Positions 23,624 to 33,366 of a stretch of 64,000 bases of DNA are shown here, one piece after another. The notes below the pieces were generated by a model. The model searched no databases. It was not told the origin of the DNA and saw only the letters and a list, made by a program, of their open reading frames with translations. A program made the position numbers and the translations under genes. The stretch spans positions 1 to 64,000 of the forward strand of contig JADCFP010000012.1 of the NCBI GenBank assembly GCA_020249465.1, written 5' to 3'. How positions within the stretch are numbered: the first letter of the stretch is position 1; each line of letters begins with the position of its first letter. This DNA comes from Roseomonas sp. Its GTDB lineage: Bacteria; Pseudomonadota; Alphaproteobacteria; Acetobacterales; Acetobacteraceae.

Positions 23624-24838
23624 TCATCCGCCGGAGATGTGTTTCCAATAGCGATGTGTCACCGCCAGCGCTACCAGCCCGCAGCCCGCCATCAGCGCGG
23701 TCGCCATCGGTGCGCCCAGGAACTCGGCGGCAATGCCAAGGCCGATGAAGCCAATCGGCCCCATGCCGATGCAAACCGAAAGCAGGCCAAGCACACGGCT
23801 GCGCAATTCCACCGGTGTTGCCAGATAAATCAACGTAGGCTGCATGATGCCAAAGCCGGAACCGCCAATACCCACCAGGATCAGCGCCAGCCCCGCAAGC
23901 CATGGGTTGGGGATCAGCGCGAAGACAATCACCATCGCCATATACAAGGTGACACCGCCCAGATAGCAGCGGCGGTAAAGCGCCGGCCCGATGAAGAGCG
24001 TGATCAGTACGGCACCGAGCAGTGACCCAACGCCATCCATGCTGGCCAAAACGCCAACACCTTCCGGTCCCAGCGCCAATTGATCCTTGCCAATCACCGG
24101 GATCATGCTGGTGAAGGGCCAGCCGAATAGGTTGTAGATCAGCGTAATCATCAGCGTGCCGCTCAGCCGCTTATCGGCGCGCACGGCGGCGAGGCCTTCG
24201 GCAATGCGCTCCAGCACAGGCGCGGGACGGCTTGCGGTTGCGCGTGGTGTTGGCGGCAGCAGCATGGCCGCGATCAGCGCCGGCAGATAGAGCAAGGTCG
24301 CCAGCACGAAAGTGCCATCAAGCCCGAGCAGTGCGAGCAATACACCACCAAGCGTCGGCCCCAGCATGCGGCTGGCATTGCTGGTGCCAACATCAATGGA
24401 CATGGCCGCACCCATACGCGCCGGCCCCACCACGGCGCCAATCATGGCGCGGCGCACGGGATTATCGGCTGCCCAGCCAACACCATTGATGAAGGCCGCC
24501 ACCGCCAAATGCCAAACGGCAATCACACCAAGCAAAGCCAACAACGCAATCACGGCCGAGGCCACAATCTGCATCACCAGGATCAGGATTTGCGCGCGGC
24601 GCAGATCCATCCGCTCAGCTGCCGCGCCCAGAAAGGCACCGAACAGCCCCATGGGCAAAAGCCGCAGCATGGTCAGCATGGCGACAACAAAGGCGGAACC
24701 CGTGGCGTTATAGGCGAAAACGCCAACCGCCAGCATTTCCAGCCAGCGCACAACAAAAATCGAAAACCCCACCATCCAGAGCCTGCGAAAGTCGCGCTCC
24801 TGGAACAGGCTTCGCCAATGGGTTTCGGTCAGCGCCAC
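23624..24838 (-). CDS. Major facilitator superfamily exporter (MFS_3 / EntS-like)
   Basis: About 404 residues with around twelve hydrophobic segments. The N-terminal motif SLFQERDFRRLWMVGFSIFVVRWLEML, the loop after helix 2 (FLGAAAERMDLRRAQI) and NPVRRAMIGAVVGPARMGAAMSIDVGTSNASRMLGPTLGGVLLALLG match the EntS-like branch of drug or siderophore exporters. The substrate is unknown; nothing nearby makes a siderophore. GTG 24838 is taken as start because the alternative TTG at 24859 abuts a terminator-like hairpin. It lies downstream of the aldehyde dehydrogenase and upstream of the CinA-like gene. Confidence 0.82.
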   Translation of the reverse strand: MALTETHWRSLFQERDFRRLWMVGFSIFVVRWLEMLAVGVFAYNATGSAFVVAMLTMLRLLPMGLFGAFLGAAAERMDLRRAQILILVMQIVASAVIALLALLGVIAVWHLAVAAFINGVGWAADNPVRRAMIGAVVGPARMGAAMSIDVGTSNASRMLGPTLGGVLLALLGLDGTFVLATLLYLPALIAAMLLPPTPRATASRPAPVLERIAEGLAAVRADKRLSGTLMITLIYNLFGWPFTSMIPVIGKDQLALGPEGVGVLASMDGVGSLLGAVLITLFIGPALYRRCYLGGVTLYMAMVIVFALIPNPWLAGLALILVGIGGSGFGIMQPTLIYLATPVELRSRVLGLLSVCIGMGPIGFIGLGIAAEFLGAPMATALMAGCGLVALAVTHRYWKHISGG

Positions 24839-24859
24839 GGCGCCCCACGCATGATGCAA

Positions 24860-24886
24860 GGCCGGTCAGGAAAAACCCGACCGGCC
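24860..24886 (-). terminator. Terminator-like hairpin after succinate-semialdehyde dehydrogenase gene
   Basis: Perfect 8-bp arms GGCCGGTC (24860-24867) and GACCGGCC (24879-24886) enclose an 11-base loop. It begins seven bases past the dehydrogenase stop and ends just before the MFS start. There is no long T-run, so termination strength is uncertain. Confidence 0.6.
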
Positions 24887-24893
24887 CGCAATG

Positions 24894-26330
24894 TCACAAG
24901 CCGGCCTGAGAGACGAATTTGGTGTTGAGGTAAGCCTCAATCGCCTCAAGCCCGCCTTCCGAACCATAGCCGGAATCCTTGATGCCGCCGAAGGGCACTT
25001 CGGGAAGCGCAAGGCCCAGATGATTGATCGTCATCATGCCGCTTTCAACGCGCGCCGCGACTGCATTGGCGGTCTTGGCGGAACGGGTGAAGGCATAGGA
25101 TGCCAGGCCATAGGGCAGGCGATTGGCTTCTTCCACCACCTCATCCAAATCCTTGAAGCGGGAGATCATCGCCATGGGGCCGAAGGGTTCCTCATTCATC
25201 GCCCGCGCATCCTTGGGCACATCGGTCATGACGGTCGGCTCATAGAAATAGCCCTTATTGCCGATGCGCTTGCCGCCGGTATGCACCTTGCCGCCCTTGG
25301 CTTGCGCGTCCTGCACCATCATTTCCACCCAAGGCACGCGGCGATCATGCGCAAGCGGACCCATGGTGGTGTCGGCGGCAAGACTATCGCCCACCTTCAG
25401 GGTCTTGGCATGCGCCACGAATTTTTCGACAAAGCCATCATACAATTCTTCCTGCACCAGGAAGCGCGTGGGGCTCACGCAAACCTGCCCGGCGTTGCGG
25501 AACTTGGCGAAAGCGAGGGTCTTCGCCGCCAGATCAAGATCGGCATCATTGAAGACAATCGCGGGCGCATGGCCGCCCAATTCCATCGTCACGCGCTTCA
25601 TGTGCTGGCCGGCAAGGGCGGCCAATTGCTTGCCGACGGGGGTGGACCCGGTGAAGGTCACCTTCCGGATGATCGGATGCGCGATGAGATAGGATGAAAT
25701 CTCCGCCGGCACGCCATAGACCAGATTGGCGACACCAGCCGGCAACCCGGCATCAATGAAGGCGCGGATCAATTCAGCGGGTGAAGCGGGCGTTTCTTCC
25801 GGCGCCTTCACAATAATGGAACAGCCCGTGGCAACGGCGGCGGAGAGCTTGCGCACCACCTGATTGATTGGGAAATTCCACGGCGTGAAGGCAGCGACGG
25901 GGCCGACCGGTTCCTTCACCACAAGCTGATAGATGCCCTCGGCACGCGCGGGCACCACGCGGCCATAGGCGCGGCGGGCTTCTTCGGCGAACCAGTCAAT
26001 GATATCGGCGGCGGCCATGATTTCCATCTTGGATTCGCCAAGCGGCTTGCCCTGTTCCAGCGTCATCAGCCGCGCAATCTCATCAGCGCGGGCGCGCACC
26101 AGATCTGCGGCCTTGCGCATCAGTTTTGCGCGTTCATAGGCCGAGACCTTCTTCCAGACCGCGAAGCCTTTCTCGGCAGCGGCCAGCGCTTCATCCAAAT
26201 CGGGCTTTTCGGCATGGGCGACGGTGCCGATCACTTCCTCATTGGCCGGGTTCAGCACATTGATGGTCTTGCCACTGCGCGCGGCGCGCCATTCGCCATT
26301 CACGTGCAATTGGACATTGGGATAGGTCAT
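24894..26330 (-). CDS. gabD: NAD(P)-dependent succinate-semialdehyde dehydrogenase
   Basis: A 478-residue aldehyde dehydrogenase of the GabD group, oxidising succinate semialdehyde or a similar aldehyde to the acid. Motifs: [10 protein letters not shown] with Asn152 of the oxyanion site, [11 protein letters not shown] for cofactor binding, [12 protein letters not shown] with Glu250, and [14 protein letters not shown] with catalytic Cys284. [14 protein letters not shown] near residue 91 and the C-terminal [15 protein letters not shown] are typical of GabD. ATG 26330 has AAGGAAG upstream; a longer open frame upstream is not used. It is divergent from a Bug-type binding protein. Related aldehyde substrates cannot be excluded. 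Confidence 0.9.
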   Translation of the reverse strand: MTYPNVQLHVNGEWRAARSGKTINVLNPANEEVIGTVAHAEKPDLDEALAAAEKGFAVWKKVSAYERAKLMRKAADLVRARADEIARLMTLEQGKPLGESKMEIMAAADIIDWFAEEARRAYGRVVPARAEGIYQLVVKEPVGPVAAFTPWNFPINQVVRKLSAAVATGCSIIVKAPEETPASPAELIRAFIDAGLPAGVANLVYGVPAEISSYLIAHPIIRKVTFTGSTPVGKQLAALAGQHMKRVTMELGGHAPAIVFNDADLDLAAKTLAFAKFRNAGQVCVSPTRFLVQEELYDGFVEKFVAHAKTLKVGDSLAADTTMGPLAHDRRVPWVEMMVQDAQAKGGKVHTGGKRIGNKGYFYEPTVMTDVPKDARAMNEEPFGPMAMISRFKDLDEVVEEANRLPYGLASYAFTRSAKTANAVAARVESGMMTINHLGLALPEVPFGGIKDSGYGSEGGLEAIEAYLNTKFVSQAGL

Positions 26331-26460
26331 GCGGACTTCCTTCCGGCTTTCATTGTTTGATGGGGGGAGACTAATCGGCCTTGGCGCGCGGGGCCAGATG
26401 GACGGGGCGGGAAGCGGTGTTAGAAAGGCGCAAAGCATCACTTTTTCGGGAGGAAACCCC

Positions 26461-27435
26461 ATGCGCCTGTCGCGCCGCACCCTGTTTGCCGCTGGCAGTT
26501 TGCTCGCCGCGCCCGTCAGCCTGAAAGCGCAGCCCGCTTTCCCGAGCCGGCCCATCACCGTGGTGGTGCCGAACCCGCCCGGCGGGGGGACGGATTTCGC
26601 GGCCAGGCTGTTTCAGGAAGCCATGAGCCAAGGTCTCGGCCAGCCGGTGGTGGTAGAAAACCGCCCCGGCGCCAATGGCAATCTGGCGATCAATGCGGTG
26701 GCACGCGCTGCACCGGATGGGCATACCATCCTGCTGCAATATAATGGCTATCACGCCGGCAATCCGGCGATGATGAAGAACCTGACCTGGGACCCGATCA
26801 AGGATCTGGCGCTGGTTGGCATGGCGACCATGGCACCGCATGCGATCATCGTCTCGCCAACGGTGCCCGCGAATAATTTGCAGGAATTCATCGCCCATGT
26901 ACGCGCCAATCCGGGCAAGGTGAATTACGCATCTTCCGGCAATGGTTCGATCCAGCATGTGGGCGGCGTGCTGTTCAGCCGCGCCATCGGGGCTGATATG
27001 GTGCATGTTTCCTATCGCGGCGCTGCCCCCGCCTTGCAGGATGTCGCGGGCGGTCGCGTTGAATTGTTCATCACCACGCCATCTTCCGCGATTGCCCTGG
27101 TGCAGGGCGGGCGGGTGAAGGCACTGGCGATTGCGAGCGCTGAGCGCGCGGCGGGCCTGCCCGATGTGCCGACCACGGCAGAAGCGGGGCTGCCGGGCTT
27201 CACGCTCGATGCCTGGTTCGGCTTTGCCGTGCCGGCGGCGACACCGAAGCCCATTCAGGAAAGGCTGAATGCGGTGATCAATGCCGCTGCCGAACAGGCT
27301 TCCGTGCGCGAAAGGGCGCAGGCCGGCGGTGCGACCACCCGTGCCATGACCCTGGTCGATCTGGATGCGCTGGCGCGGCGAGAGGTTGAAGAACTCGGCG
27401 CCGTGATCCGCGCTGCCGGGATTACCTTGGAATAA
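26461..27435 (+). CDS. Bug-family (TctC-like) tripartite tricarboxylate transporter substrate-binding protein
   Basis: A 324-residue periplasmic binding protein with a signal peptide ([24 protein letters not shown]). The mature part starts [23 protein letters not shown] and contains [27 protein letters not shown], the Bug-family fingerprints that bind a carboxylate ligand. No TctA or TctB membrane partner is nearby, so it is an orphan receptor. GGGAGGAAA lies before the ATG. It is divergent from the aldehyde dehydrogenase, which may suggest a shared carboxylate substrate, but the ligand cannot be read from sequence. Confidence 0.92.
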   Translation: MRLSRRTLFAAGSLLAAPVSLKAQPAFPSRPITVVVPNPPGGGTDFAARLFQEAMSQGLGQPVVVENRPGANGNLAINAVARAAPDGHTILLQYNGYHAGNPAMMKNLTWDPIKDLALVGMATMAPHAIIVSPTVPANNLQEFIAHVRANPGKVNYASSGNGSIQHVGGVLFSRAIGADMVHVSYRGAAPALQDVAGGRVELFITTPSSAIALVQGGRVKALAIASAERAAGLPDVPTTAEAGLPGFTLDAWFGFAVPAATPKPIQERLNAVINAAAEQASVRERAQAGGATTRAMTLVDLDALARREVEELGAVIRAAGITLE

Positions 27436-27482
27436 GCGTGTCGGGCCTTGGTTTGGCAGGGATCAGCGTTTAGATTGCGTTG

Positions 27483-29186
27483 ATGGCATCCTCATCTCCG
27501 CCCCGCCGCCTTTGGCTGCTAGCCGCCGCGCTGCTTTCCGCCTGCGCGGCAGGCGATGGTGTGGACCGCCCGGCGCTGCGCGGTGCGGCGCCGGAAGTCA
27601 CCGGCGCCTTTGGGTCCTATCTGGCCGGGCGCTTTGCCACCAATGAAGCCGATACGAAATACGCCGCCGATAGTCTGATCCAGGCGCTCCGGCGTGACCC
27701 GAATGAGCCCGAGGTCGTGCAGCGCGCCTTTATCGCAACCCTGCTGGATGGCCGTTCGGACGCTGGCAGGCTGGCGCGCGTCATCCCGAATGAACCCCTC
27801 GCCGCCATGTACCTCGCTGGGCAGGATGCGCAGGCCGGGCGCTTTGATCGCGCGGAACAGCGCTTTCGTGCCTTGCCCAATCAGGGGTTGTCCAGCCTAT
27901 TGAAGCCCTTGCTTGTGGCTTGGGCGCAGCAGGGCAGGGGGCAGACGGATGCGGCGCTGGCCATACTCCGCCCGCTGACGGAAGCGGGCCGCCAGCGCGG
28001 CATTTACGCCCTGCATGCCGCCATGATTGCCGATATCGCGGACCGCCCGCGCGAAGCGGAACGCCTGGTGCGGTTGGCACTTGCCGATTCTCCGGCGCCG
28101 AGCCTACCGCTGGCCCGCACCATGGCCGGCATATTGTTGCGCGCAGGGCAGCAGGCGGAAGCCGAGCGGCTTTTGGACCGGCTGGGCCGCGGCCAGGATG
28201 ATGCCGGGCTCTTCGCCGATACCGGCGGGCGGGACGCCTTGGCGACACGGCGCGTGGTGGCCTCCGCGACTGAGGGCATGGCGGAAGCCTATCTTGGTCT
28301 CGCTACTGCACTCCGAGGGCCGCAATCTGGTGAGTTTTCGCTGGCGCTGGTGCGGCTTTCCCTGCAACTCCGCCCGCGCTACGGCCCGGCACTGCTCACG
28401 GGGGCCGAGGCGCTGGGGGATGAGGGCCAGTATCAGGCGGCGCTGGCCATGCTGGAACGCGCTGATCCCGCTGATCCCTTCGCGCCGGTTCTGGCACTGC
28501 GGCGCGCTAGTTTGCTTGATCGGCTGGATAAATTGCCGGAGGCCGAGGCGGAACTCCGCCGGCTTTCCAGCCAATTCCCGCGCGCCTTTCAGCCCATGGC
28601 GCGGCTTGGCGATATGTATCGCGGGCGGCAGAATTGGCCGCCGGCGATTGCCGCCTATGATGCGGCGATTGGCCGGATCGGCATGCCAACGGTCGCGCAT
28701 TGGCCGATTTTCTATGCCCGCGGCATTGCCTTGGAACGTGCCAAGCGCTGGCCAGAGGCCGAGGCGGATTTCCAACGCGCGCTCAGCCTCAGCCCCGAAC
28801 AGCCCTTGGTGTTGAACTATTTGGCCTATAGCTGGGTGGAGCTTGGGCAGAATTTGGTCGAGGCGCGGCGCATGCTGGAACGCGCGGTGGAGCTGCGCCC
28901 GAATGATGGCAATATCGCCGATAGCCTTGGTTGGGCGCTGTATAAGCTTGGCGATATTCCGGGCGCGGTGCGCTGGCTGGAAAAGGCGGTCGAGCTTGAA
29001 TCGCAAAGCAGCGTGATCAATGACCATTTGGGTGATGCCTATTGGGCGCAGGGCCGGCGCCGCGAAGCGCTTTTTCAATGGCGCCGTGCCCTGATCCTGG
29101 GGCCTGAGGGTGATGAGGGGCCGAAGATCGAAGCGAAGATCGCGGACGGGCTGGCGCCTCAGCCGGCGGCGGAGACGCGGCGCTGA
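27483..29186 (+). CDS. TPR-repeat lipoprotein
   Basis: A 567-residue protein with a lipoprotein signal ([13 protein letters not shown]; lipid-modified Cys about residue 21) followed by repeated helical TPR units to the end, clearest in the last third: [94 protein letters not shown]. It is probably a periplasmic scaffold for envelope assembly. The ATG at 27483 is preferred over the TTG just before it. Its stop overlaps ispE by four bases. A TPR protein directly upstream of ispE is, from memory, a common alphaproteobacterial arrangement. Confidence 0.85.
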   Translation: MASSSPPRRLWLLAAALLSACAAGDGVDRPALRGAAPEVTGAFGSYLAGRFATNEADTKYAADSLIQALRRDPNEPEVVQRAFIATLLDGRSDAGRLARVIPNEPLAAMYLAGQDAQAGRFDRAEQRFRALPNQGLSSLLKPLLVAWAQQGRGQTDAALAILRPLTEAGRQRGIYALHAAMIADIADRPREAERLVRLALADSPAPSLPLARTMAGILLRAGQQAEAERLLDRLGRGQDDAGLFADTGGRDALATRRVVASATEGMAEAYLGLATALRGPQSGEFSLALVRLSLQLRPRYGPALLTGAEALGDEGQYQAALAMLERADPADPFAPVLALRRASLLDRLDKLPEAEAELRRLSSQFPRAFQPMARLGDMYRGRQNWPPAIAAYDAAIGRIGMPTVAHWPIFYARGIALERAKRWPEAEADFQRALSLSPEQPLVLNYLAYSWVELGQNLVEARRMLERAVELRPNDGNIADSLGWALYKLGDIPGAVRWLEKAVELESQSSVINDHLGDAYWAQGRRREALFQWRRALILGPEGDEGPKIEAKIADGLAPQPAAETRR

Positions 29187-30040
29187 AAATCTCGGAAGCG
29201 GCCCCGGCCAAGGTTAATCTGTTCCTGCATGTCACGGGGCGCCGGGCGGATGGGTATCATCTGCTGGATAGCTTGGTCGTGTTTGCCGGCATGGGCGATA
29301 CGGTCAGCGCCTGTTCGGGGGAAATCCTCTCGCTCGCCATTGAAGGCGCGGAAGGCGCGGCGCTGGACGCCGAGCCTGATAATCTGGTGCTGCGCGCGGC
29401 GCGGGCCTTGGCGGAGGCAGCTGGGCTTGAACGCCATGCGCTGCTGCATTTGCTGAAGCGCCTGCCGGTCGCGAGTGGCATTGGCGGCGGCAGCGCCGAT
29501 GCGGCGGCAAGCCTGCGCGTGCTCAATCGGCTATGGCGCCTGGACTTCCCTGAGGCCGCGCTGGCCGCGCTTGGCGCGAAGCTCGGCGCCGATGTGCCGG
29601 TGTGTGTGGGGTCACGGCCCGCCCGCATGGAAGGGGTGGGGGAGGTGCTGAGCGCTGCACCACGCCTGCCGCGCTTTGGGTTGTTGCTTGCGAATCCGCG
29701 TGAGGCTTTGGCGACCCCGGCAGTGTTTCGCGCCCGTCAGGCCGGGTTTTCGGCGCGCGCTGACTTGCCGGAAGCCTGGGGAAGTGCGGCTGAAATGGCG
29801 GCGGATTTGGCGCGTTTGGGGAATGATTTGCAGGCGCCAGCGATCAGCCTTTGCCCGGCCATTGCTGAGGTTCTGGCGGCGATTTCCGCAAGCCCCGGCT
29901 GCCTTTTGGCGCGCATGAGTGGTTCAGGCGCCACCTGCTTTGGAGTATTTCCGAATGCGGCTGCTGCGGCGGCGGCAGCGGCGGCGCTACCCCCCGCCTG
30001 GTGGGCTTGGGGAGGGGGGCTTCACGGCGCCGCCCTTTGA
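29183..30040 (+). CDS. ispE: 4-diphosphocytidyl-2-C-methyl-D-erythritol kinase, apparent CTG start
   Basis: A 285-residue GHMP kinase of the MEP isoprenoid pathway, phosphorylating CDP-ME. The N-terminus reads [33 protein letters not shown], which contains the substrate-binding lysine (Lys10), and the ATP-binding loop is [18 protein letters not shown] (about residues 93-110). The GHMP C-terminal motif is [12 protein letters not shown]. The essential first 30 residues have no ATG, GTG or TTG in frame before them: the frame is closed at 29114-29116, and the only start-like codon is CTG at 29183, overlapping the TPR stop as CTGA, with GGAG about 10 bases upstream. A later ATG at 29273 would remove the lysine motif and is rejected. 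Confidence 0.9.
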   Translation: MKISEAAPAKVNLFLHVTGRRADGYHLLDSLVVFAGMGDTVSACSGEILSLAIEGAEGAALDAEPDNLVLRAARALAEAAGLERHALLHLLKRLPVASGIGGGSADAAASLRVLNRLWRLDFPEAALAALGAKLGADVPVCVGSRPARMEGVGEVLSAAPRLPRFGLLLANPREALATPAVFRARQAGFSARADLPEAWGSAAEMAADLARLGNDLQAPAISLCPAIAEVLAAISASPGCLLARMSGSGATCFGVFPNAAAAAAAAAALPPAWWAWGGGLHGAAL

Positions 30041-30060
30041 GGGCTATTACGCCGCGCGGA

Positions 30061-30135
30061 TGGGGCGTCGCCAAGCGGTAAGGCAGCGGTTTTTGGTACC
30101 GCCATTCCCAGGTTCGAATCCTGGCGCCCCAACCA
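30061..30135 (+). tRNA. tRNA-Gln (anticodon UUG)
   Basis: Seventy-five bases including an encoded CCA. The acceptor arm TGGGGCG (30061-30067) pairs with CGCCCCA (30125-30131). The anticodon arm GCGGT / ACCGC encloses the loop TTTTGGT with TTG at positions 34-36, decoding CAA. The T arm CCAGG / CCTGG holds TTCGAAT. The D arm contains AAGCGGTAAGGC. All parts of the cloverleaf are in place. It lies 20 bases after ispE. Confidence 0.96.
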
Positions 30136-30168
30136 TTTGTTTCGGGGCCATCATCGGTCTTGTTGGCG

Positions 30169-31197
30169 TCATGGTCCCATCATGGCCAGATGCTCTTCGA
30201 TGATCGGCAGTTCCGCGGCCGGGACCACCCGGCGCCATTCTTCCACTCCCGGCAGCCCACCCGGGTTACGGCGGATGAGTTCCGTTTTCAGATAGGGATA
30301 GCCCATGCCTTCAACCAATTCCCGCCATAAATGGTGGCAGGGGTTGAAGGGCACACGGGCGAAGGCCTCCGCGCTGCTGTAGCGGGGCGCGATGCGTATG
30401 CGCGTTGGTTCATCCGCCAGCGCCGCCAGTCTTTCCTGCCCGAAAAGGGCCCAGCAGGGAACGCCGGCGCGTAGCATGCGCAGGCTGAGGCCGATTTCCC
30501 CGCGCTGCACCAATTGCCATTTGCTGCGCGTATCCTTGAGAGCAGCCAAATGGCTGAGCATTTCGCTGACCGCCGTTCCCCCGCGGCCCAGCAGCGCGTA
30601 GGATTGGAGATGCACCCCCCCGCCCAGGCTTTCAGTAAGGCCAAAAAACCCATCGCCCCCCGCGCGCCAGGCATCCACCAGGGGGGGCAGCGGCAGAAAG
30701 GGGCCAAGGATGCTATCATTGGTCAGCAGCAATTCCTTTGGAATACCGAAGCGTTGCAGGGCAATGGCTGCCGCATCCCGCCAGGCACCGAAATCCCGCC
30801 CCACATTGGCGCGGCGAATGCAGAGCACGGCTTCATGCGTTATGGCATCCCAATCCGCTGCCGGAGGGTTGGCATTGGTGATGAAAACGCAGGCAAAGCC
30901 GGCTTCGCGCCAAAGCCTGACTTGCCGGCGCACCATGGACGAAATGCGACCAGCGGGTGACCAATGCAGATAAAGCGCAAGGGACTGGCTTGGTGGGGCG
31001 TGGCCTTCCGCAATTTCAAGGATTTCGGTCATCTCCGGCGCGAAGCGATCAAGTAGCGCTGCCGATGTCGTCTCCCACAGAACTTCGGCCGCTCGGCGAA
31101 GAAAGCGAGAAGGGGCGCGCGTGGCAAGACTATGCGCCACACGGTCGCGGGAGTTGATATTGGCTGACAGGGCTGAGAGACGGTATTGAAAGGTCAC
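30169..31197 (-). CDS. RgpF-like polysaccharide synthesis protein
   Basis: About 342 residues resembling the rhamnan synthesis protein F family, which acts in building or modifying rhamnose-containing surface polysaccharides. Typical stretches are LALYLHWSPAGRISSMVRRQVRLWREAGFACVFITNANPP, then HEAVLCIRRANVGRDFGAWRDAA (the GRDFGAW motif of RgpF), ELLLTNDSILGPFLPLPPLV and the C-terminal FNPCHHLWRELVEGMGYPYLKTELIRRNP. GTG 31197 is chosen; the ribosome-binding site is weak and other starts are possible. It is divergent from a GT2 gene and lies beside a tRNA gene. It is shorter than streptococcal RgpF. Confidence 0.8.
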   Translation of the reverse strand: MTFQYRLSALSANINSRDRVAHSLATRAPSRFLRRAAEVLWETTSAALLDRFAPEMTEILEIAEGHAPPSQSLALYLHWSPAGRISSMVRRQVRLWREAGFACVFITNANPPAADWDAITHEAVLCIRRANVGRDFGAWRDAAAIALQRFGIPKELLLTNDSILGPFLPLPPLVDAWRAGGDGFFGLTESLGGGVHLQSYALLGRGGTAVSEMLSHLAALKDTRSKWQLVQRGEIGLSLRMLRAGVPCWALFGQERLAALADEPTRIRIAPRYSSAEAFARVPFNPCHHLWRELVEGMGYPYLKTELIRRNPGGLPGVEEWRRVVPAAELPIIEEHLAMMGP

Positions 31198-31333
31198 AGA
31201 TCTGAAACCTAATTCTAAAGGCGTCTGAAGCGCTGATGCCTGATACCGGAGTTTGTGAGTGCGACAAAGTGTCGACAATGCTTGATCGTGAAACCCGCTG
31301 CTTGGGCATGCTCGCATCGGTCGAAGGCTTCGC

Positions 31334-33034
31334 ATGATCAGGCGCCTCCTTTCAGTTCTGCGCGCCTTTTTTCGGCACCATCCAAGGCTGGAGAGGCTAT
31401 TCCTTTCCATTGCAGCCCCAATTCTGCCGTACGTTATTCCGGCGATAAATCGTTGGCGCGGGCCGGCCTATGCTCCGTGGTTCGCGCAATGGCAAGCGAC
31501 CAGGCCGGAAGATGATGCCGCGATCATGGCCGCTTTGGGTAATGACCCGTCGCGGTTTCTGATTATCCTGGCGCCCGGAGCCTTGGGCGACATCACCCGA
31601 GAGAGCCTGAAACACCAAATTGGGGTCACTTGGCAGGCTGTTGAAGCACCGGACGCCACCTTGGCCTTGGAAAGGCTCGGCCAGGGCCTTGTGATGGTGC
31701 TTGAACAGGGTGAGACCCTCGAACGGCACGCCTTGGCCAGTTTTGCGCTGGCAGCGCGCCGCCAAGTCTCGGCGTGCGTTTTCTACGCCGATGAGGATAT
31801 GCGCGATAGATCAGGCGGGTATCACGCGCCCTGGTTCAAGGCATCTTTTGATCCCTTGCGGCTTTTGCAGCAATCAAGCCTTGGCAGCGCCATCGCCTTC
31901 GATGCCGATTTGGTGCGAGAACAAAAGCTGATGACGCTGCGTGGCCATGCGCTTGCCTTGGCGGCTACCAGTGCCGCCGGTGCGGCTGCCGTCTGGCATA
32001 TTCCGGCAGTATTGCTGCACCGGCATCCACAATCCCCCGCATCACCATGGCGCAGCGACACTGATCCAAATGCTGTTCGCAATCTATTCGCGCACGCGAT
32101 GCCGGGCCCACAGATTGCAACGAGCGGAGACCGGCCGCTTAAGATCGCCTGGCCCCTGCCTAACCCAGCGCCCTTGGTGAGCATCATCATCCCAACACGG
32201 GATCGAGCGAATTTGCTTGGCCCATGCCTTGAAGGGTTGTTCCGCCGTACGGATTACCCGGCTTTGGAAGTGATTGTGGTTGATAATGACAGCACCGAAC
32301 CCGCTTTGCATGACCTGTTGGCCCGTTGGTCTAATGACCCGAGGTTGCGCGTATTGCCGATTGCCGGACCATTCAATTTTGCCCTACTGAATAATCTGGC
32401 TGCTGCAGAAGCGCGTGGGGAGGTTTTGGTATTGCTGAATAATGATACCGAGATCCTGCATGCGGAATGGCTTAGGGAAATGGTAGCATTGGCGATCCGG
32501 CCCGAAATCGGCGCGGTGGGCGCAAAGTTGTTTTTCCCTTCAGGTCGCATTCAACATGCTGGAATAATCCTAAGCCCGCGGGATATCGCCGTACATGATT
32601 ATCTATTCACCAAAGGGGCGGCGGAAGGCTTGCAGGATGATCTGATATTGGTGCGCCAGGTTTCCGCCGTAACAGGCGCGTGCCTTGCCGTGACGCGTGA
32701 CAAGTATTTTGCGGCTGGCGGCTTGGACGAAGAGAGCTTTAGGGTTGCCTATAATGACGTGGATTTTTGCTTGAAGCTTAGTACTGCGGGCTTAAGAAAT
32801 GTCTTTACCCCACACGCCCGCCTGCGCCACCATGAAAGCGCAAGCCGCGGTAGTGACTTCTCAGCGGAGCGCTTCGCGTTATGGGAGGCAGAGCGTGACG
32901 CCTTGCGCGAGAAATGGGGGACACAGTTGGATAATGATCCATTTTTTCCGCCATTGCTGTCGTTTTCGGCTCCGGCGCGGACACCCGCCGAGCCACCGCG
33001 CCAGCGCCGGGATGAAGTCTGGTCTGAGCGTTGA
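31334..33034 (+). CDS. Family 2 glycosyltransferase, two-domain
   Basis: A 566-residue protein. Residues 1-270 form an N-terminal region containing ACVFYADEDM and GYHAPWFKASFDPLRLLQQSSLGSAIAFD. A GT-A glycosyltransferase domain follows from about residue 280: PLVSIIIPTRDRANLLGPCL, EVIVVDNDST, and LVLLNNDTEILHAEWL with the DxE-type metal site. VSAVTGACLAVTRDKYFAAGGLDEESFRVAYNDVDFCLKL carries the acceptor-side ED/ND-VDFC motif. It probably adds sugars to cell-surface glycans. GAAGG lies eight bases before the ATG. It is divergent from the RgpF-like gene, suggesting a two-gene surface-sugar module. Confidence 0.88.
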   Translation: MIRRLLSVLRAFFRHHPRLERLFLSIAAPILPYVIPAINRWRGPAYAPWFAQWQATRPEDDAAIMAALGNDPSRFLIILAPGALGDITRESLKHQIGVTWQAVEAPDATLALERLGQGLVMVLEQGETLERHALASFALAARRQVSACVFYADEDMRDRSGGYHAPWFKASFDPLRLLQQSSLGSAIAFDADLVREQKLMTLRGHALALAATSAAGAAAVWHIPAVLLHRHPQSPASPWRSDTDPNAVRNLFAHAMPGPQIATSGDRPLKIAWPLPNPAPLVSIIIPTRDRANLLGPCLEGLFRRTDYPALEVIVVDNDSTEPALHDLLARWSNDPRLRVLPIAGPFNFALLNNLAAAEARGEVLVLLNNDTEILHAEWLREMVALAIRPEIGAVGAKLFFPSGRIQHAGIILSPRDIAVHDYLFTKGAAEGLQDDLILVRQVSAVTGACLAVTRDKYFAAGGLDEESFRVAYNDVDFCLKLSTAGLRNVFTPHARLRHHESASRGSDFSAERFALWEAERDALREKWGTQLDNDPFFPPLLSFSAPARTPAEPPRQRRDEVWSER

Positions 33035-33366
33035 AACTGGCATCAGAACCCGTTTCGTTTCCTGTGCATGAACCAGGAGGCTTTTCCAAGCAGCTTGATG
33101 CGGTTCCTGCCGAGGAAGTCAGGGTAGCATAATTTACGTCAAAACGATCAGGCATACATGGAGCGGCATAGGCAATTGCGCGCCCAACCATCCACGCAAG
33201 CACCCCCCTCAGCTTGATGGGCATGCGCCGCCGCGGCAGCGATTTTGGCGGCTTTTCCTGCGGGAAGCAGGGGGGTAATTTACGACCAAGGCGCAGGGTG
33301 CCAAGCTTGGCTTGAATAGTCCGATGCGTCGGCAATGGGGCCGCAAGGCCAAACAGGGATGATGCC
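33035..33366. other. Gene-free stretch between GT2 and Bug genes
   Basis: No recognisable gene, RNA or repeat is seen in these 332 bases. A minus-strand frame stays open through part of it, but its translation resembles no family I know and it runs antisense into the GT2 gene. It may hold a promoter for the following Bug gene. Confidence 0.5.

Noticed and set aside
29273-30040. ispE starting at the first ATG
   Set aside because: It would lose the N-terminal [11 protein letters not shown] motif with the substrate lysine, which is encoded in frame directly upstream.
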